Shown piece by piece: positions 23,076 to 34,646 of a DNA stretch of 64,000 bases (its first letter is position 1; every line of letters starts with the position of its first letter). The notes beneath the pieces are model-generated. The model saw nothing but the letters and a program-made list of their open reading frames with translations, was not told where the DNA came from and ran no database searches. The stretch comes from Nymphaea colorata. Its lineage: Eukaryota > Streptophyta > Magnoliopsida > Nymphaeales > Nymphaeaceae. The position numbers and the translations under genes are program-made. The stretch lies in NCBI RefSeq assembly GCF_008831285.2, contig NC_045142.1, positions 7,416,713 through 7,480,712 on the forward strand, read 5' to 3'.

Positions 23076-23925
23076 ATCATATGAGACAGAACCCAAACCT
23101 CCAATCGTTTTCCACATAATCCTTGTCAGTTGATCTCTTGTTTTCCTGCAAAATTGATGAAGAAAGACATGTTGAAGAAAGAGTAAACCAAAGTAAAAAA
23201 AAAAAAAAACATGTTTTGTTCAAAAAAAATAAAAAAAAATGCGATAAATAAACCAAACGTATAAAACTTTTAAAAATGCATTTTTTTCATTTTTTTATGT
23301 CTTTTTATGCCAAACTGTTTTTTATTTTCTAATTTTTATTTGTTGCAAATTTTACTTATTTACTGATGTTTGTTTATTAGTTTCACACTTAGTTTATTTT
23401 TTTCTTATTTTTAGGTTTTTTAAGTTTTAAAAAAACCATCGTATTTTCCTTTTTTTGTTATGCTCGTCGTATTATATTTGAAAGATAAAACGGGAGAAAG
23501 TTGTTTGTGACTATGCAGTAAACTGCATTTTCTAACAATGCCCAAGAAAGTAGGCTGAATGAATGTAAGGATAACACGGCTTTGAGAGGGCTTGAAAAAA
23601 ACTTCAATCATGAAAATTAACTTTTGAAATATTAGGAGTCTAGTGAGAAGAATTGCTCGAAGAAAGCTTGTATGTGTTTTACTCAAAAACATTTTTAACT
23701 CAGCCAATGATTAAAGGTAAGAACCCCAAAGCTGACTCGGGTTAAATGTCAACTATGGGCCTCGAAGCTAACTCAGGTATATCAACTCTGGTTGTTTATT
23801 TTAATATTCAGGTTTACGTATGGTCAACAATCATGCCACAATGAATTCAAAATTTCAAAGCCTTCTAATGCCCTCTGGGTTTATTGTTTAAGTATGATTT
23901 TTGGTTATTGCAAAAATAGAGATCG

Positions 23926-23961
<36 letters not shown>

Positions 23962-24387
23962 AGAAATTTTAGTCCTTGGGCTTAATCTTTGCTTAATTAT
24001 GATAAAGAGTACCTTTCTCAATTTTTTTCTAGATAATACTTTTCATAAAAATGAACAGAATTTAATAACAACTAGAAGGAACTAGGGACAGTAAGCAACA
24101 CTTGCTGGGCATTTTTATGTAAGGTAAGTTTAGTTTGTGGGCCCAATTTTTTGTTTGTAATTATAATAAACAGTACCTTTGTAACCCTTTTTAGGACCAT
24201 ACTTTAAAAAAAAAATGTCTAATGAAGGCTTCATACCCACTTTTTCCAATTAAAAAATTAAAATATTTCCAGTTAGAATGATGAAATGCAATTTAGAGAT
24301 AAAAGTAATGTTGAAAAAAGAAATCCAACTGACAATTCTTGTTTAATTTTACCATAGTTTATATGTTAACCATAACCATAGAGAACC

Positions 24388-24712
24388 TACCGGGCCTTAT
24401 CAAGGCCCGCCAGATAGGCCGCCTGGGGTACCTGCCTGGTACCCGAAAAACCCAGTCCCAGGTAGGTCCAGCCTGGCCCGGCCGATTCGGCCCGAGAAAA
24501 CCTAGTCCTAGGTTGGGCCTGGGCCCGATGCGGCCGGGGTAGGCCCGGTTTGACCCGTTAAAATAAAATATTTATTTTATAATTAAAAATTTATTTTTTA
24601 TTGTCAAACGAGCAGGGCTGGGTTGGGCCTGGGCCGAGACCCGGGATATCGGGCTGGGCCAGGCCCGGGCTTCGGGTCCGACGGGGTCGGCCTGACACCC
24701 ACCCTTACTGCC
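24388..24712. mobile_element. hAT-like MITE, copy 2
   Basis: GC-rich arms (24388-24556 and 24605-24712) around a short AT-only core at 24557-24604. The right end CACCCACCCTTA matches the complement of the family's left end. Longer arms than copy 1. No target duplication found. Confidence 0.6.
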
Positions 24713-24970
24713 AGGTTGCATGCTTCCCACACACCCTAAAGTCTCTCTAAAAGCTGAGGCTTTTACCAAAAAAATACAAAATATGGCTCTTTTCTATAAT
24801 TATAAAGAAATGTACTCTAAAAAATGAAAATTCCCATTTTATACAAGTATAAATAAAAGATGCCCCTTTAAGGGGATAGAATTTATAGGGAAATGAATAT
24901 TGATGCGTCTGAAGTTGGGAAGTATTGACTATTTAATTGTTGAAGGCCTTTGCTGCTTTAGTAAGCAAAG

Positions 24971-25690
24971 TTAACATTATTTTTTAACTTAAATCCGTTT
25001 GACCTATTTTAGTCAAAATTACCTCGAAAGTAAAATAAAAATAAAAAATGAAAACATCGGTTTGATTGTTTGAAAAAGTGCAAAGTAACCATTCTTTCAT
25101 CCCATGTCCGAAAGATTTTCTGAATTTACACGTTGAACCTGCATTTAAAGTAATTCCTCCCATGAATATGATATAGAGACGAACTTTTGAGCTGCAAAAA
25201 GGCAGAAATACAACACGTTAGGAATGAAGAAAGGTTTAAGGAACGAAGTTTCCACTGTAGGAGATAGGTGAACACCATTGGTGTCAAGAGAAGCGCCTCA
25301 CGCAGCAGAATATCTCACCATGATAAGTTAAAAACAAGTGCTTGGTAGAAAGATATATTATGTAAAATAAAACAACACATAAAATAAAACAACTGTGCAG
25401 AAGAGAATCACAAACGAGACCTTTTTATCAAAACAAATGATCAAACATACAAGAATTACATCACGCATGCAAGAACCAACAGTTTGTCAATGCAAGATTG
25501 AACAACAGGGGACAAAAACAGAGGCAAGTTCCATTCAGATAGAGGGAGATACAAAAAACTGGGATACATTTAAGTTGTGCACGTTATTTACTTAGTCAGT
25601 GAGATGCTAAATCCAAACATATCGTGTAGTGCAAAGGACTTAGTATAAGACTTTCTCCTTTATTAAAAGCCTAGTTCGTTATCCATAAAT
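24971..25690. repeat. Second copy of the receptor-intron segment
   Basis: Partner of 7397-8145, in the same orientation, about 4 kb upstream of the copy B ectodomain. Lacks a short insertion of the first copy (near 7840-7860). No receptor exon was found within several kilobases of it. Confidence 0.8.
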
Positions 25691-25783
25691 TCCAGAAGAA
25701 AGAATTCTCATGATTGCATCCTAAGAAACTTTGGTTGAAGAAAAAAAAAAAAATCAAATGATCCTAGAGAAAGTTAGCGCAAT

Positions 25784-25865
25784 GTATGGGTGGGCGCCAG
25801 TCCGGGCCGTCGGTGGGGGCCCATTACCCGGCGGGTAATATTAAAAAAAATATTATTTTATTTGA
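25784..25865. mobile_element. hAT-like MITE, copy 3, truncated
   Basis: Left arm TATGGGTGGGCGCC followed by GGGCC words and the start of the AT core (AATATTAAAAAAAATATT). The right half is missing or unrecognisable. Confidence 0.5.
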
Positions 25866-26643
25866 GATGAATATCTACCAACGTTGTCAAAAAAAAATAG
25901 AGTGCTGATTCGATTCAAGTTGGTGAAAAAACCAATTCAATTTAGTAGCCAATATCATTTTCAACTACCATTAAACAATTTAACATTTTTTTTTGTTTTC
26001 CAGTGATTTAAAATGTGTCATTTAAATTATCTTTTTTGCATATTCACAATTTCAAGCGAGCTGATAAGGCCGAAGCCTCCACTCAACATTTCATTCCCCT
26101 AAAATATAAGCTTGGTGCTTTGGGGTGCCATCCTCTCCACGCTTCAGCTTAGGTGTCGGTAAAATTTCTTTTTAGCAACACAAAAAGTCAAGCTCCAAGA
26201 TTCAAAACCGAACCCTAAAACAATTATTTAGACGCATTAGGAAACCAACTGATTCAATTGAGTTGGGGCAGCTTTACCGCTCCGATACCCAAAGCGGTTT
26301 TTAGAACGTTGACTGCTTCATTCTTGCCTAGATGAGTTTCCTTCTTGGACTTTGGAAATTCAAACTTCATTCGATTGTAATCGGCAATTCGTTTCTGCTC
26401 TTTTGAGAAACAAGTTTTGAAAAACCAACTGAAAATCTTTAATTATCTTTGAAATTATTATTCCGGTTATTTTAAGAGGCGTTTGATGGTGTGGAATTTG
26501 GGGTAATGAAAATTCAGAATCACAATTTCTCCTCAAACCACAATAAAATCAAAATTCAAGGTTTTAGTTTCTTAGTTTCATAAAAACAATGTACTTCATT
26601 TTGTTTAATAGCATTGTTCAATCAAGTTTTGAGAAGTAGCATA

Positions 26644-26790
26644 TGGCCGGCCCGATGGGTCCGAAACTCGGGCCTTGCCCAGTTATAAATTGTTTTTTAA
26701 ATAATACAATATATATTATAAAATTTAAAAAATAATAAAAAAATATTTTTTGGACTGGGTTTTTCAAGCCTGAACTTGGGCCCGTTATTC
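26644..26790. mobile_element. hAT-like MITE, copy 4
   Basis: GC arm GGCCGGCCCGATGGGTCC, AT-only core at about 26684-26750, then GGACTGGG and GGGCCCGTTATTCGG. Outer ends are eroded. Confidence 0.55.
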
Positions 26791-27473
26791 GGAGGTAAGC
26801 TCCCGACTTTTATTCCAAAAGATATGATATTTACAGCAAAGACAAAAGGCCACAGGAAGCACGAGCATCAGCTATACAAGATCCAGCTACCCGACCCAGG
26901 CCGACTTGGTTTTTTTTAAGTTATAAAATAAAATTTTTAATATAAAAAATAATAAAATATATATTACTAAATTTTAAAAATAATAAAAAATATTTTTTGA
27001 ATATTACTGGCTACGGGCCGGGTACTGGGTCCTTGCCGACGGCTCAGCCCGGCACCCACCTCCAATAGAATCTCTTATTTATACGATGTAAAAGATTGTT
27101 TGGTAGTTTCAATAAAAAATCATACTGGGAGGTAACCTCCCGACTTTTATTCCAAAAATATGATATTTACAGCAAAGACAAAAGGCTAGATGCACCAGCA
27201 TGCGCTATACGGGATCCAACTGCCTGACCCAGTAGCTCCAGAAACCTTTTTAAAAGACCTAACAAGACTCAGTTTCTTCTTGCCCACTTGACAACAAGCT
27301 TGTTGTCACAGAGCAGTCTAACCTTCATCATCCCGGCCATCCTTTTTCCCATATCTATTGAGCATGAACCAGCCTGCAAGGTCAGTAGGTCATCAACAGA
27401 AAACAAATTCTCGATGTTTCATTTGATCTCCTGCCATCTTTCAGGCACCGCCCTCCTTCCACGACATACTGCG
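26790..27473 (-). pseudogene. 3' part of a LINE, split by a copia insertion
   Basis: The minus strand reads ERWQEIK, NIENLFSVDDLLTLQAGS and VRLLCDNKLVVKWARR, typical of the last part of a plant LINE. It then runs into a tail whose sequence occurs twice, at 27128-27240 and 26790-26905 (shared CGACTTTTATTCCAAAA). The second tail may be a separate 3' fragment. Its upstream part is at 32582-33440 on the other side of the copia element. Confidence 0.6.
26892..27062. mobile_element. hAT-like MITE, copy 5
   Basis: Arms CCCGACCCAGGCCGAC and CGGGCCGGGTACTGGG enclose an AT-only core (about 26910-27005). The right end is CACCCACCTCCA, complementary to the left end of copy 1. It lies just beyond a fragment of the LINE 3' end. 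Confidence 0.6.
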
Positions 27474-27752
27474 TATTGAAGATAAGGCTTAAGGCAAAAC
27501 TATTGACGCTTTTGTTGATGCGAAGATTAGGAAAGAAAATCAAGTGTATAATGAACAATATCGTCAGGATATTGATGCTAATCAAGATCCAGAAAATCAG
27601 GAAACGGATGACCCTTGTATCCCTTTAAATGTCAATGGAACCTCTCACACAAATGATTGAGGCGTGTGAGAGAAATATTTTGTTCGTGGATGTAGACTCT
27701 TTCCTAAGTCAAACAACATTAAAAATCTCTGTGTTTGCTTCTTTCCCTTTTA
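27474..27752 (+). repeat. 5' LTR of copia element 2
   Basis: 279 bp, TATTGAAG to CCCTTTTA, directly followed by TGGTATCAGAGCT. Pairs with 32306-32581. Confidence 0.9.
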
Positions 27753-27765
27753 TGGTATCAGAGCT
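27753..27765 (+). other. Primer-binding site of copia element 2
   Basis: TGGTATCAGAGCT, initiator tRNA-Met type, with no spacer from the LTR. Confidence 0.9.
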
Positions 27766-28108
27766 GTAAAAGCTTTCACCGACAAGTTGGTTCGGATCGC
27801 CGCAGGTTGTCTTCAAATTGCGAGAAGCCGACATTGTACAAGTGTCGCAGCTGCTGTCGAAGGAGGTAGCCCCATGCAAACTCGCCAGAGAGGGTCTTCC
27901 GTTCATGACTTTCTCTGGGGCGCATTTTTGACTGGAGGCGATTCACACAGGTCGAGCTAGTGGCATTGGATTCGGGTCTTTACGGTTGTAAGAACAGAGT
28001 AGTCGAGTGGGTCTTTATAGCTGCAAGAACAGAGTATTCTGAGTGGGTCTTTTCTTTCTGTCGGAGACCAGGATATTAGCTTGTGGTTATCCTGATTTTT
28101 CATTCAAA

Positions 28109-31100
28109 ATGGTTGAAAACAATGTCAATCATGCATCAGAGTCTGCTATACCAGACACATCTCAAACTACGGGTCAGATTTTTCCAGTACTTCATGCACC
28201 TACAAATCTACGATATCCGCTTTTCATTAAGCTTGCATCAGATAACTATATCTCTTTAAGAGTTATAATCTCATGAGATTCATAGATGGTAAACAACCAT
28301 GTCCATCTCAATGGATTGATGACAACAATGGTTTAAAGCGTCGCAATCCAAAATATGATGAATGGTATAGATTATATCAATTGTTATTAAGTTGGATTAT
28401 TTCATCTTTATTTGATCTTGTTCGTAGTTATGTTGTAGGAATTTCTTCCTCTCATGAATTATGAAATACCCTCAAGCGTACGTATGTTGTTCGTTCTAGA
28501 GCTAAAATCCAACAGTTGAAAAACCAACTTCAAAATTTAAGAAAAGGCACTCAAACTATTTTGGAATATTTCTGTAGAGCAAAAAGTATTGCTCACCAAT
28601 TAGCACTGGCATCCAAACCAGTGGATGATGATGATTTGATCATCTGCATTATGACTGGCTTACCATCAGGAGAGTATGGGTCTCTTAGAACTGCGTTGAA
28701 CACTAGGGTGATCATCTGCATTATGACTGGCTTACCATCAGAAGTCTGCATTATGACTGGCTTACCATCAAGAGAGTATGGGTCTCTTAGAACTGCATTG
28801 AACACTAGGGTCGATCCTATTAATCTGGAAGACTTGCTTGCAATGTTGCTTATTCATGAGGTGCAATTGGATGAAGTTGATAATCTTCCTATTGACTCCA
28901 TAAGCAAATTTTACTATGAAAAACCAAAATTTTGGTGGAAATCGTTTTAAACATAACAGAGGTCACAATAAAACTCAAGATCGTTCTTTCAAAACTCAGG
29001 CTGGATCTTGTTTTGCATGTGTAAATAATGGTCATATTACAACAAATTGTCGCACGATTTGTCAAGCATGTCGTCAATCTGGTCATTGTGCGCTGAAATA
29101 CAAAACATATAAAATTTAGAAAATTGATGACGCTCTATCTATTGAAGCACATACCGCTAATGTATATGGGTCATTTGATCATTGAGGATAGTACCCTGAC
29201 TCTGGGGCCACCCACCATGTCACGTCTGATTTCAAAAACTTGACAATCCAATCCAACTACAATGGAGGAGATCAAGTTCGCGTCGGAAATGACCAAGGTT
29301 TGAACATTACTCATATTGGTACCTCTGTTTTCTCTCATATTGATTCCAAGTTCATAATGAAAGATATTTTGCATGTGCTATCTATCACCAAAAATCTACT
29401 TTCAGTACATAAGTTTACAAAAGATAATGATGTGCTGCTTGAATTTCACCAGCAATTTTGTTATGTTAAGGATGCCAAGACAGGGCAAATTTTTCTCAAG
29501 GAAAACAATGAGCGCAGGATCTACAAGCTGCACTTGGGAGCTATTGGGCGTGAACCAACAACTTTACTTGGTGAATGGACTACGCGACAAAAAATGGCAT
29601 GAGCGATTTGGGCATCATTCCATGAAAATCGTGCAACATGTTCTTTGCAAATATGAGCTTCCTTTTAGTTTCAATAAATTTGACTCTTTGTGTGAAACAT
29701 GTCAAATGGGGAAGAGTCACACTTTACCTTTTTCTAGTTCGACTCATGAAATAAACGAACCATTAGATCTTATATTTTTTGACGTTTGGGGCCCTGTGCC
29801 CATTGCTTCTATGTAAGGATATTATTACTATGTTAATTTTGTTTATGGATATTCAATGTTCACTTGGTTATTTATTATTAAAAGAAAGTCTGAAGTTTTG
29901 TCTACTTTAAAGATTTTCAAAAAAACTTGTTGAGAGACAATTTGGGCGACCCATAAAGACCTTTCAAAGTGATTGGGGAGGAGAATATAGATCATTATCC
30001 ACTTACTTAAAATCATGTGGGATTGATCATCACATTTCATATCCTCACACACATCAGTAAAATGGTAGAGTAGAGCGAAAACATCGTCACATAGTAGAGA
30101 CATGTCTCACCTTACTTGCTCATGTTAGTCTTCCTCTCAAGTTTTGAGAGTTTGCCTTTCTTACAATAGCATTTCTTATTAACGTCTGCCATCACCTGTT
30201 ACAAACATGAAAAGTCCTTTTCAGTTTCTCTTTAACCAGACTCTATACTATGCATTTCTTAAAACCTTTGGGTGTTCCTGCTATCCTCATCTTCGCCCTT
30301 ACAATACTCATAAATTACAATACCGAAGTACTAAATACATATTTCTTGGCTGTAGCACCACTCACAAAGGCTATCTTTGCTTGAATTCTTCAAATTCAAG
30401 ACTCTACAGTTACCGTAACGTCATCTTTGATGAAAATGTTTTCCCCTATAAATCTATATCTGCCCCCAAATCTTAGTCACTATCTTCTTCATTCTCTCCA
30501 CCAATGGAGATTCCTCTCCCCATTACAGCCTGGTCACCCATATCACCTTCACCATCACTACCATCAATTCCTTCACATGAACCCGTCATTACCGCACATA
30601 CACCACATTTCCCTTCATCACCATCTCCCCTCACACTATCTTTACCTACTGAATCCCCTCCTGCAGCCCCCAAAACTCACTCCATGATCACTCGCCTACA
30701 AACAAGATCCCCTAAGCCCACCCCTCGTTACATCACTCACCTTACCGAGTTGCCTTTAGAAATTGAACCCAAAACTTTTACCCAAGCCTCTAAACTCTCC
30801 CAATGGCACAATGCCATGCTTGAAGAATATAATGCTTTGATGAAAAATAAAAGTTGGATTCTTGTTCCTCCATTTCCTTCTCACAATATTGTTGGCAATA
30901 AATGGGTCTATCGTATCAAGAAAAAAGTTGATGGCAGTATTGCAGATACAAACTTAGTCATGTGGCGAAAGGGTATACAAAGGAATCTGGCATTGATTAT
31001 TTTGAAACTTTTAGTCTTGTGATTAAATCCACCACGATTCAAATTTTTCTTACTCTTGCTGTTTCACACCATTGCGTGGTCTCTCAGTTAGATGTCAATA

Positions 31101-32290
31101 ATGCTTTCTTATAGGGCACTTTATCTGAAGATGTTTACATGTTACAACCTCAAGGTATTATTAACACTCAATATCTGCATTATGTATGCAAGTTACAGAA
31201 AGCTGTTTATGGTCTTAAGCAAGCCCTCGAGCTTGGTTTCAACACCTTAGTTCCTTTCTCATTTCAAATGGGTTCTCTGCCTCCAAGATTGACACTCAGC
31301 TATTTCTCAAATTTATGGGCTCTCATTCCATTTTTATTCTTATTTATGTTATAACATATTGATCACTGGAAGCTGCCCTGTCGCCATTCATCAGCTTATA
31401 TGTCAAATGGGGTGTGAATTTTCTATAAAAGATCTTGGGCATCTACATTATTTTCTTGGAGTTGAAACCCAGTTTACCCCTCAAGGGCTCTTTCTTTCTC
31501 AACGCCAGTATATGCAAGACCTTCTCAAGCAAAGCACCATGGTTGATGTCAAGCCCATCCCTTCGCCTCTAGCTATTGTAGAAAAGTTGTCTAAGTTTGA
31601 TGGCACGCCGCTACTTGATCATACTCCATATCGCCAAATTGTTGGTGCTCTCCAGTATGCTATCCTCAGAAGACCCGATATTGCTTATGCTACCAACAAA
31701 GTCTGTCAGTTTATGCAAGCTCCTACCACTGTTCATTGGGCTGCCATCAAATGCATACTGTGTTACATTAAGCACACTCTTCATCTTGGGTTTTTTATTC
31801 GGCCATCCTCGCACCTTTCCCTTACAGCATATTTTGATGCTGATTGGGCTAGGAATCCTGATGATCAAATATCTACTACCGTCTTTGCCATCTTTCTTGG
31901 AGATTCCTTGGTTTCGTGGTATGCAAAAAAGCAAAATACTATTGCCCGGCTCAAGTACTGAGGTAGAATACCGGGCGTTGGCCTCCATTGCGGCAGAAGT
32001 TCTCTCCATATCTTATTTTTTACAAGAACTTCATCACCCTCTCTCTACCATTCCCTAGCTCTTATGTGATAATATGGGTGTTGTTCAATTGACTGTCAAT
32101 TCGGTTTTTCACCAATGAACTAAGCATATTGAAGTTGGTATTCATTTCATCCGGATCATGTGCAAAATCGTCGTCTTATCGTTCATCATGTCCCTGCTAC
32201 TGACCAGCTTGCTGATACATTGACCAAGCCCCTTGCTCGCTCACCATTTGAATCTATTCGTGTCAAGCTTAACGTCCTTCTTAGGCCATT
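28109..32290 (+). pseudogene. copia gag-pol, multiply frameshifted
   Basis: Gag starts at 28109 (MVENNVNH). Landmarks along the plus strand, in changing frames: a CCHC knuckle (CFACVNNGHITTNC, 29008-29052), protease DSGATHHVTSDF (29199), integrase HERFGHHSMK and FFDVWGP, then YRSTKYIFLGCS near 30330, reverse transcriptase NKWVYRIKKKVDGS (30898), LGHLHYFLGVETQF (31438), and RNase H YFDADWARNPDD, AKKQNTIA and the tail HVPATDQLADTLTKPLA (32184). Stops and frameshifts separate these, for example near 28276, 29600, 29815 and 31020. Gag carries an in-frame internal triplication at 28638-28811. The element cannot encode a working polyprotein. Confidence 0.85.
28638..28811 (+). repeat. In-frame triplication inside copia gag
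   Basis: A 72-bp unit (28638-28709) is followed by a truncated 34-bp copy (28710-28743) and a 68-bp copy (28744-28811). Each begins with the codons for ICIMTGLPS or CIMTGLPS. The reading frame is kept throughout. Confidence 0.85.
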
Positions 32291-32305
32291 CAACTTGAGG
32301 AGGTC

Positions 32306-32581
32306 TATTGAAGATAAGGCTCAAGGCAAAACATTTGCCGTTTTTGTTGATATGAAGATTAGGAAAGAAAATAAGGTGTATAATCAACAATATCTTCAAG
32401 ATATTTGACGCCAATCAAGATCCTGAAAATCAAGAAACGGATGACCCTTGTATCCCTTTAAATGTCAATGGAACCTCTCACACAAATGATTGAGGTGTGT
32501 GAGAAATATTTTGTTTGTGTATGTAGACTCATTCCTGAGTCGAACCACGTTAAAAATCTGTGTTTGCTTCTTTCCCTTTTA
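32306..32581 (+). repeat. 3' LTR of copia element 2
   Basis: 276 bp matching the 5' LTR, preceded by the purine run TTGAGGAGG and followed by the target duplication CTGCG. Confidence 0.9.
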
Positions 32582-33440
32582 CTGCGCAATCTTCTCTTCG
32601 CCTTTATTGGCCATAATCACCGTTTTCGCCTCCAGTCCATCTGCCACAACCAGCCACCCGTTCAATAGCCTGAGCTCCGCCGAGTCTTGACTGTCCATGG
32701 TTGTTGCCGACTTACAATTCATCTGTCCCCTTCCTTCATTATACCAGACTGCTAAGATTACCTGCTCCCTACTTCTTCTCTTAGCAATGATTTGAATCAC
32801 CATCGGGTCCCTATCCCGTGCTTCATTGATGACACAGATCACACCTGTGTTAATCCACACACTTACTAGAAGGTTACCCGATTTGCTCCACCTGATAATT
32901 CTGTAACTATCACAGAAGAGTTGCCAAACTCTGTGTTGAAGAGAAGCCGATGCCATTGGACCATGACTGTCATGTAGGATCAAGTTCCTGCTCTTTCAAA
33001 GTTGCCACACCACAATTTGAAAGGAGATTCGCCAGTAATCCCCAGCCAGTTAAATTTCCAATGCACGGGCAACCATAGTTGGATTTCTTTTGTTTCGCAG
33101 TTGAGCAGCCTACAATAACATGATGGTTTGATTCCTCTACCTTCGTGCATAGGGCACACCTGTTAGCCAATGTCATCCCCATCTCTTCAATCTGTCTAGA
33201 GTTGGCAGCCTAATAAGAATGTCACGAGCTGACAACTTCGGTCCGTGCGGCACAGTATGCCATCAACATTAAAACCATCAAAAGGGGCGCAAAGATCCTT
33301 TGAAAAGGCAAAGTGCATAAAGAAAGAAGAGTGAACTCGTAATGTATTTTTCTTAGAAAGCTTATACATCACGAGAGAGGTAAAAAATGAGAATAATCTT
33401 GACCACCCAAAACACAGAATTTCCAACATGACACTTAGAC
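32582..33440 (-). pseudogene. zf-RVT region of the same LINE, split by a copia insertion
   Basis: The minus strand encodes LSARDILIRLPTLDRLKRWG and, after a one-base frame change near 33180, LANRCALCTKVEESNHHV with the zinc-ribbon cysteines and histidines of the LINE C-terminal domain. Downstream come VWQLFCDSYRIIRW and ANKGEEKIAQ. Removing the copia element and one copy of CTGCG joins this to 26790-27473. Confidence 0.65.
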
Positions 33441-34400
33441 CGATGAGAGGGTGCTACTCCCTTACAAGTAAACAAGCATATGCAAAGACTCAACATAAGA
33501 AAAAAAAAAGTACATAACAAAGAAAAAAACTATACAGACTCTAATCATAGGGGAACAAAGTAAGTGATAATTATGAAAACAAAACTCAACTCAGCCTTTA
33601 GGGTAATAGTAGTTGGTCGGATTCGGAGTTGGAAAAAACTTATCCCCCGTTTGAATCCCGAATTTGGTGGATGCTATCCTCCTAAATCATACCAAGTGAA
33701 CCACAATATCAAAATCAAAGTACACTACCTTTTCGCCATGGACCAATACAGCTATAGACCCTGAAAACAAGAAATAAGACAATTTCATATTTTTTTTTTT
33801 GGTGACGGTGGATTATGACGCTTTGGCTTACTCTCAGAACAAATGTTTACTTGATTAAGAAGTACCACAGGTTGCACCTAGCTAATGGCAGAGCCATGGG
33901 CTGGGGTGTATAATTTCATATCAGTCCATATAAATTGTCATATTTACATATTAATGCCTTGATAACTTAAAGTTTCAAAGTTCAACTATTAAGGATTTTT
34001 AAGTAGAAATTTTTGACTCCACCAGTACACCTTACACCTGACGCTCTATTAATGGATACCAGAACCAGATATTAAATAAACATTTGTTTAAATTTTTGAA
34101 GCGAAGTTCATTTTTACCACAACAGGTTTTATGTATGGCCTTAACATGAAATGGTACGTTAAAGGTCAAAAACGGCTGATGAAAATAAAATATTAAAAAT
34201 AATGGCTCTTAAAAAAAAGGAAAAAGAAAATGCTGCCCGTGGTGGAAAGGTGAAACACAGGTTACATGTTGGCTGTGGCTGCCTGACACAGAAAACGGCC
34301 TCCAAATTCAGAGTCTCCGTTCGGCAGTTATTTTAGCAAATGAGGTAGGTACTCAGTGAAAAATATGAGAAAAATGAAACCCAACTTACGCATTATGAGA
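33441..34400. other. Intergenic stretch before UPL4
   Basis: No gene seen. AT-rich with short poly-A and poly-T runs. The right part should hold the promoter of the HECT gene, but I see no clear TATA box. Confidence 0.4.
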
Positions 34401-34439
34401 AGAATTTTGGCCTTGATTGAAAATTTTGATTTTCGGACT

Positions 34440-34646
34440 TCTGCTTAATGTTCGAGCCTTTGAGGGAAAAGCTTTTCAATTATCGCGATTCAAGTATGTA
34501 TCATTGTATTTCTTTTTCGTCCGATACTTTCCCACCGCCTTTCTTTCTCTCTCCCGCTCTCTCTGTCCGTGTCTGATATCTCCGGAGCGATTTCGGCAAT
34601 CTTTCGGCCTCCGGTGAAGCTCCACCGAGGCTTTGAATAATCACGG
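34440..34646 (+). other. UPL4: 5' UTR exon of UPL4-like gene
   Basis: A CT-rich leader (TTTCTCTCTCCCGCTCTCTC) ends in a strong donor, ACGG|GTAAGATATT, at 34646. The matching acceptor TTTGCAATAG is at 38121, in front of the coding exon. The transcription start is not defined, so the left border is a guess. The leader intron is 3475 bp. Long leader introns often boost expression in plants, but that is inference here. Confidence 0.55.

Larger units (their letters stand above)
27474..32581 (+). mobile_element. Complete but decayed Ty1/copia retrotransposon
   Basis: The element has LTRs at 27474-27752 and 32306-32581, a primer site at 27753-27765, a polypurine tract just before the 3' LTR, and the target duplication CTGCG at 27469-27473 and 32582-32586. 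The LTRs begin TATTGAAG and end CCTTTTA, not the usual TG..CA. They differ at about one site in ten by eye, so the insertion is old. The internal frame is broken in several places. It sits inside a LINE of opposite orientation. Confidence 0.92.
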
